Assembly (NCBI GenBank): GCA_025061935.1
Contig: JANWZY010000179.1
Location: 1 to 6,196, forward strand
DNA length: 6,196 nucleotides
DNA from: Verrucomicrobiia bacterium
Lineage (GTDB): Bacteria; Verrucomicrobiota; Verrucomicrobiia; Limisphaerales; DTLC01
Direction of reading: 5' to 3'
Part shown: positions 1-3,439 of the stretch, piece after piece
How the letters are laid out: every line of letters begins with the position of its first letter
How positions within the stretch are numbered: the first letter of the stretch is position 1
Translations under genes and position numbers: made by a program
The notes under the pieces: model-generated
Told to the model about the DNA's origin: nothing
Databases searched by the model: none
What the model saw: only the letters and a program-made list of their open reading frames with translations

Positions 1-1
1 A

Positions 2-373
2 GGCGGCCTGATCGGAGTTGTTAGCAACCAACAAACTGCTGCGTTCAGTGTCTCAGGGACCAATCTTGGTCTCGGGCTACACCCGTTCTATGCGGTGGTT
101 TCATACACGGACGGGAAACAGTACCGGACGCAGACAAAGTGGATCAGGTTGATCGGGCCGGACGAACCGTTCCGGGTCGGGATCACAGCGCCTCCCCCGG
201 TCTTACGCTGGCATGCCACGGCGGGGCGGCGGTACGAAGTCCTCGCCGCCGAGGATGTCACGGACAACTTGCAGATGATAGAGGCTATCGTGCCTACGAA
301 CTCGGTGGCCGAGTGGACAGACACGAACGACATTGGCGGGCAGCGGTTCTACCGCGTCCGCGCCGTGCATTAA
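2..373 (+). CDS. C-terminal part of a probable exported surface protein (5' end outside window)
   Basis: An open frame enters from the left edge without a stop and ends at TAA 371-373, giving the last 123 residues. The final ~65 residues run 'PPPVLRWHATAGRRYEVLAA', then 'EWTDTNDIGGQRFYRVRAVH'. This layout, a short beta-strand-rich module ending in 'xRFYRVRxx', is known to me from the C-termini of large secreted or surface proteins of Verrucomicrobiota and relatives. The preceding part ('GLHPFYAVVSYTDGKQYRTQ') also looks like beta-sandwich strands. No catalytic motif, membrane helix or sorting signal is visible in this fragment, so the activity, which would lie upstream, cannot be named. It converges on the minus-strand cluster with an 84 bp gap. 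The coding frame is certain; an exported, carbohydrate- or adhesion-type role is only inference. Confidence 0.75.
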   Translation, partial: GGLIGVVSNQQTAAFSVSGTNLGLGLHPFYAVVSYTDGKQYRTQTKWIRLIGPDEPFRVGITAPPPVLRWHATAGRRYEVLAAEDVTDNLQMIEAIVPTNSVAEWTDTNDIGGQRFYRVRAVH

Positions 374-457
374 ATCTTGGCCGCTTTTGCTTGAGCCGCA
401 AGTTGTAGAGGGCGCGACGCGCGCGGGTAGAGTCATTTGGAATGTGTCCGTGACCAG
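374..457. other. Short convergent intergenic gap, no clear terminator
   Basis: These 84 bp separate two converging genes, where a bidirectional terminator would be expected. The only foldable element is a 4 bp stem, GCGC (412-415) / GCGC (419-422), with a 3-base loop inside a CG-rich run, and no T-tract follows on either strand. No small ORF with coding character is seen. Termination may be Rho-dependent or absent. Confidence 0.4.
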
Positions 458-1459
458 CTAAAGCCCGAGCGCACCCCCCATTTGGCCGAAGTAGTCAAGC
501 CAGAAGGTGAGAATCTTGTACGCGACCCACATCACTATGGCGATGTAAATTATGCGCGGTGCCCATTGGGCAAGTGTGTGGAGTTTGCGCGTGCCCTCTT
601 CTTGATAAATTTTGTGCAGTTGCCGCAGCGCCTCGTCGAGTTTGCCGCTTACCTCACCGCTGCTGTACAGGTTGACGAAAAGGTCGGGGAACTGCCGGGA
701 GCTGCGAAGTATTTCAGCGGGCGTTAGGCCGGATTCCAGTTTGGGTTTCCAATCCGACACCGCACGTTTAAGCGCAGGTGAACCGCTGGCTGCTGCTGCA
801 AGCAGCCATGCCTGGTAAATGGGGAACCCGGCATTTATCAGTGCTTCGAGCGCGGCGGCAAGACGTGCCAGCGCGAGTTGGCGGCGCGTCGTACCCACCC
901 CAGGGATCAGGTTTGCAGCGCGCTCGATTAAAGCGCGCCACGTTTCGCCGTGCTTCGCTTGCCCGGCGTACAAAATCAGGCCCGTTAGTATGTAAATCGG
1001 CATCAAAATTCCGAGCGTGGTCGCGAGGTACCCACCGATAGTTTGTCCTTTGAAAAGCTGTGGTAATCCCAGCACGAACACCGCGAAATGTAGGAGAAAA
1101 ACTGGATACGCCAGCTCCGCTATTACTCGCCGCGCAATTTGTGCGCGGGTCAAGTAGTACTCGTACAAAAGACGGAAACATTCATCCAGCCGGCCACTTT
1201 GCTCGCCGGCACGCAGTAGCGCTATGTCGAAAGCTGGAACCCACTGCCCGGCAGCTTGGAGCGCTTCAGAAAACGTTTCGCCCGATTCGAGCGCCTCGAT
1301 AACCTTACGCAGCGGGTGGCGCCATGCGCGCGTCGGTGGCGCGCGTTCGAGTCGGTGCAGTGCCTGGATCAGCCCGATGCCGGCCGAGGTAAGTTGCGCA
1401 AGCTGGTGATATAACTCGGCCCGCCGCGCGAAATCGCGGGGCGTGGCAATCAGACCCAT
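458..1459 (-). CDS. Stand-alone type II secretion F-domain (GspF/PilC-like) membrane protein
   Basis: This 333-residue protein has the duplicated T2SSF (GspF/PilC) architecture. Repeat 1 contains 'LYHQLAQLTSAGIGLIQAL' (about 16-34) and 'LLRAGEQSGRLDE' (81-93). Repeat 2 contains 'ARLAAALEALINAGFPIYQA' (198-217) and 'SSGEVSGKLDEAL' (266-278). Three hydrophobic segments lie near 114-137, 145-167 and 300-323, matching the family's inner-membrane topology. In the family these proteins are platform components that couple the cytoplasmic ATPase to pilin or pseudopilin assembly. It is shorter than typical GspF/PilC (about 400 residues) and begins almost directly at the first F domain, lacking the usual N-terminal extension. 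No GspE, GspG or pilT-like partner is in the window, so its machine is unknown. It lies 32 bp downstream of trxA on the same strand and is probably cotranscribed. ATG at 1459 has no obvious Shine-Dalgarno site. Family assignment is strong; the specific role is open. Confidence 0.9.
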   Translation of the reverse strand: MGLIATPRDFARRAELYHQLAQLTSAGIGLIQALHRLERAPPTRAWRHPLRKVIEALESGETFSEALQAAGQWVPAFDIALLRAGEQSGRLDECFRLLYEYYLTRAQIARRVIAELAYPVFLLHFAVFVLGLPQLFKGQTIGGYLATTLGILMPIYILTGLILYAGQAKHGETWRALIERAANLIPGVGTTRRQLALARLAAALEALINAGFPIYQAWLLAAAASGSPALKRAVSDWKPKLESGLTPAEILRSSRQFPDLFVNLYSSGEVSGKLDEALRQLHKIYQEEGTRKLHTLAQWAPRIIYIAIVMWVAYKILTFWLDYFGQMGGALGL

Positions 1460-1467
1460 AGAGACGC

Positions 1468-1500
1468 GCCGGGCGCCGTTCGGTTTCGGTGCTACCCGGC
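1468..1500 (-). other. Imperfect hairpin across the trxA stop codon and the trxA-F-domain gap
   Basis: GCCGGG (1468-1473) pairs with CCCGGC (1495-1500). Inside it CGCC (1474-1477) pairs with GGTG (1488-1491, one G-T wobble), leaving a 10-base loop and a 3-base bulge. The structure includes the trxA stop and ends 8 bases before the next ATG. There is no T-run, so it is not a standard terminator. It could affect transcript stability or translation of the F-domain gene. In DNA this GC-rich a fold of this size may be chance. Confidence 0.25.
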
Positions 1501-1824
1501 CACGCGGTCCAGGCTTTCTTTCAGCACGCGCTTGGACTTCAGTCCGCGCATTTGCTCAACCACTTGGCCGGATTTAAAAAACAGCAGCGTCGGGATTGAA
1601 GTCACGCCGAACCGTGCAGCTAATTCCTGCTCGGTGTCCACGTCAACTTTGCAGATCTTAACTCGGCCGACATACTCGTCGGCCAACTCGTCTAACACGG
1701 GGCCGAGCATCTTGCATGGTCCGCACCAGTCAGCGGAGAAATCCACGAGCACGGGCGTCGGCGATTCGAGCACTTCTTTGGTGAAGTTTTCCTTTGTCAG
1801 GTTGACAATATTGGGCGACGCCAT
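1492..1824 (-). CDS. trxA: Thioredoxin
   Basis: This 110-residue protein is a full-length classical thioredoxin, the small cytosolic dithiol-disulfide oxidoreductase that is reduced by thioredoxin reductase and passes electrons to ribonucleotide reductase, peroxiredoxins and other targets. The active site 'DWCGPCK' places the redox cysteines at 34 and 37. The buried Asp that assists catalysis is D28 in 'VLVDF', and the cis-proline is P78 in 'TSIPT'. The ending 'GLKSKRVLKESLDRV' fits the last strand and helix. There is no signal peptide, so it should act in the cytoplasm. Its length matches E. coli TrxA (about 109 residues). ATG at 1824 gives the standard N-terminus ('IVNLTKENFTKEVL'); no close Shine-Dalgarno site is present. 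It sits 91 bp after the Ala/Pro-rich membrane protein gene and 32 bp before the F-domain gene. Functional assignment is very secure; which targets it serves here is not shown. Confidence 0.97.
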   Translation of the reverse strand: MASPNIVNLTKENFTKEVLESPTPVLVDFSADWCGPCKMLGPVLDELADEYVGRVKICKVDVDTEQELAARFGVTSIPTLLFFKSGQVVEQMRGLKSKRVLKESLDRVAG

Positions 1825-1881
1825 TTAACGACAAAGATTCGACTTCTCTTCGCTTGGGTTCAACACGCGCGGCGAGCTGTT

Positions 1882-1897
1882 CAGAACACTGGTTCTG
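1882..1897. repeat. Perfect inverted repeat in the gap upstream of trxA
   Basis: CAGAAC (1882-1887) and GTTCTG (1892-1897) form a perfect 6 bp stem with a 4-base loop. Outer AGCT copies (1875-1878 and 1902-1905) can extend the stem across small internal loops. It lies between the stop of the Ala/Pro-rich gene and the trxA start. No T-tract follows in either direction, so a simple intrinsic terminator is unlikely. An operator, an RNA processing element or a partial attenuator between the two genes is possible. Confidence 0.35.
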
Positions 1898-1915
1898 TTA
1901 GAGCTGCCGCGAGTT

Positions 1916-2305
1916 TTAGAGCGACAACAAAAACATCACACTGCCGGCCACAATTAGTGCGACCACCGCGGCCGCAATTGCGAGAGCGTTATCAACTGGC
2001 GTTATCGCCGAGGCAGTGGTTGCGGCAGGTGCCACGGGACGCGGTTGCGCGATCGGCGCGGCGGTAGCCCGTGCCGCTGTGGCCGCTGGAGCCGCTGCAG
2101 CAGGTGCCGCTGCGGGTGTTGCAGCCGGTGCGGTGCCTGCAGCCGCTGCACTGGCCGGCGCCATGCTAGGAAGTTTGATTGTGGGCGCGGCCGAAGGTTT
2201 CGGCGGCAAATTTATTCGCACGGTTTCCTTCTTAGGCTGCACCTTGCCGGTTTCTTTCTTCGGCGGTACTGCGCCCGGCGGCACACTAGGAATGTTCTCA
2301 GCCAT
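1916..2305 (-). CDS. Ala/Pro-rich protein with a single C-terminal membrane anchor, function unknown
   Basis: The 129-residue product has three parts. Residues 1-50 are charged and Pro/Lys-rich, with a repeated 'PKKET' (15-19 and 24-28) followed by 'VRINLPPKP' and 'TIKLPS'. Residues 51-100 are a low-complexity Ala/Pro tract, likely an extended flexible linker. Residues 107-128 ('NALAIAAAVVALIVAGSVMF' and following) form one hydrophobic helix ending at the C-terminus. There is no N-terminal signal peptide, so it looks tail-anchored with the N-terminal part in the cytoplasm. I know of similar 'PPKKET...RINLPPKP' proteins in Verrucomicrobiota but not of any assigned function. ATG at 2305 lies 10 bases downstream of a good promoter -10. 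The gene leads a same-strand run with trxA and the F-domain gene. It is considered real because of the promoter, the compact non-repetitive head and the well-formed tail helix; no enzyme motif is visible. Confidence 0.75.
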   Translation of the reverse strand: MAENIPSVPPGAVPPKKETGKVQPKKETVRINLPPKPSAAPTIKLPSMAPASAAAAGTAPAATPAAAPAAAAPAATAARATAAPIAQPRPVAPAATTASAITPVDNALAIAAAVVALIVAGSVMFLLSL

Positions 2306-2315
2306 ACCAGCTCAG

Positions 2316-2343
2316 ACAATAGCCTTTGTTTGTGGCGTGTCAA
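2316..2343 (-). promoter_or_regulatory. Sigma-70-type promoter for the Ala/Pro-rich gene cluster
   Basis: Read on the minus strand, there is a perfect -35 TTGACA (2343-2338), a 16 bp spacer, and -10 TATTGT (2321-2316, four of six consensus matches). The first base of the ATG is 2305, so a start about 7 bases after the -10 would leave a leader of only a few bases. It is the best promoter match I found in the window and probably drives the Ala/Pro-rich gene and possibly trxA and the F-domain gene. Confidence 0.5.
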
Positions 2344-2371
2344 ACCTTTATTTGCCGGGCGCTTCACGCGG

Positions 2372-2399
2372 AATTTCTGAAAACCGGCTGCGCGAAATT
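2372..2399. repeat. AATTTC-N16-GAAATT inverted repeat in the divergent intergenic region
   Basis: AATTTC (2372-2377) and GAAATT (2394-2399) are perfect reverse complements, 22 bp apart, about two helical turns. This spacing suits a dimeric DNA-binding protein. The pair lies between the two divergent genes, upstream of the -35 of the leftward promoter. The half-sites are short and A/T-rich, so chance is quite possible. Confidence 0.2.
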
Positions 2400-2439
2400 T
2401 GAACTTTGACCGGGCTAAGCCGCTGCGTAGTTTGGGCGC

Positions 2440-3417
2440 GTGACCGACCAACTGCCCACCGTTAGCGTCATTGTGGCTGCGCGGCCCGAGCAGGCGGACT
2501 TGATCGCGGTCGGTGCCGCACGTGCGCTGGACTATCCAAAACAGAATCTGGAACTGCTGGTGTCGCGCGGGCGGCAGCCGTCTGCGCAGCGTAACGCGGC
2601 GCTTAAGATTGCGCGAGGGGAGTTGGTCTATTTCTTGGATGACGACTCAGCGCCCGCGCCAGCGAACTTGCGCCGCGCGATTGCACACTTCGCTGACCCG
2701 GACGTGCAAGTAGTTGGCGGGCCGAGCATTTGCCCGCCAAATGCCCCGTTCATCGAGCTGGTGTTCGCGCTCGTATTGAGCAGTTGGCTGGCGTTTGGGC
2801 CGAGTCGTGCGCGGTATGCCCAGGTCGGCACGGTTAGAGCAACGACTGAGAAAGAGCTGATACTTTGCAACTTGCTCGCGCGTAAACAAACCTTGGTTGC
2901 GCTTGGTGGGTTCAATGAGGCGCTGTACCCGAACGAGGAGAATGCGCTCATGGACGCTGTCCAGGCGCGGGGTGGGAAACTCGTCTATGACCCGGAGCTT
3001 GTAGTGTATCGTAGGCCGCGCCGCACGCTGCGCGCTTTCGCCAAAATGCTTTTTACCTACGGACGTGGGCGCGCTGAACAGTTCAGGGTTTACCCAACAT
3101 TCGGCTCCGCGCTGAACTTCGTGCCTCCGGTTTTTTGCTTTTACCTTGCAGTCGCCCTGCCGCTAACGCTGAGCCTGGGCGTGATGAATGCTAAAATTGT
3201 CCTTGGGCCGCTAGCAGTGTATGGGGTCGCGCTTTGCGCCCAGGCTATTGGCCTGATCGCGCGCGGCGGTTTCTTGGCCGGCATCTGCGCTGCGCCGTTG
3301 GTTGCGCTCACGCACGTGCTTTACGGACTCGGGTTTTGGCGCGGCTTGTTCACCAAGCTGGCTGTGCATGCCCCGGGCCGCGAGCACCAGGTGGTTGTCG
3401 AAACGGTGACGGTGTGA
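2440..3417 (+). CDS. Family-2 glycosyltransferase with C-terminal membrane helices
   Basis: This 325-residue protein begins as a GT-A fold transferase: 'PTVSVIVAARPE' (6-17) is the first strand, and 'ELVYFLDDDSAP' (61-72) carries the metal/nucleotide-sugar-binding Asp motif at 67-69. 'ALGGFNEALYPNEENALMDA' (154-173) is the acceptor-side region, with E/N where many relatives have ED. The usual early 'DDgS' motif is replaced by 'SRGRQPSAQRNAAL' (42-55), a compact form I associate with a subgroup of GT2 enzymes. Three hydrophobic segments follow (about 228-250, 254-275, 278-298), so it should sit in the inner membrane and transfer sugars to a lipid-linked or exported glycan. The start is GTG at 2440; an in-frame TAG at 2428 rules out longer versions. 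It is divergent from the Ala/Pro-rich gene and lies 22 bp upstream of glnE on the same strand. Family is confident; donor and acceptor are unknown. Confidence 0.9.
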   Translation: MTDQLPTVSVIVAARPEQADLIAVGAARALDYPKQNLELLVSRGRQPSAQRNAALKIARGELVYFLDDDSAPAPANLRRAIAHFADPDVQVVGGPSICPPNAPFIELVFALVLSSWLAFGPSRARYAQVGTVRATTEKELILCNLLARKQTLVALGGFNEALYPNEENALMDAVQARGGKLVYDPELVVYRRPRRTLRAFAKMLFTYGRGRAEQFRVYPTFGSALNFVPPVFCFYLAVALPLTLSLGVMNAKIVLGPLAVYGVALCAQAIGLIARGGFLAGICAAPLVALTHVLYGLGFWRGLFTKLAVHAPGREHQVVVETVTV

Positions 3418-3439
3418 CCCGGCGCGTGGTACCGCAAAG

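Noticed and set aside
768..1302. Open frames overlapping the F-domain gene on both strands
   Set aside because: They are Arg/Ser-rich translations without motifs, and the minus-strand F-domain frame over the same bases is clearly a known family.
1837..1865. TTGAAC upstream of trxA as a -35 box for its own promoter
   Set aside because: No acceptable -10 lies at a 16-18 bp spacing (best candidate GAATCT, two matches), so a dedicated trxA promoter is not supported.
2040..2165. Repetitive GC-rich tract considered as a tandem repeat or CRISPR-like array
   Set aside because: There is no fixed unit or spacer pattern; it is the GCN/CCN codon run for the Ala/Pro linker.
2016..2402. Long open frames on the plus strand opposite the Ala/Pro-rich gene
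   Set aside because: They arise from the GCN-repeat composition of the minus-strand gene, run across its promoter, and give low-complexity Ala/Gly or Cys/Arg products with no family character.
2406..2433. TTGACC-N16-TAGTTT as a promoter for the glycosyltransferase
   Set aside because: The -10 is poor, and the predicted start would fall on the GTG itself. It is possible as a leaderless promoter but too weak to list as a feature.
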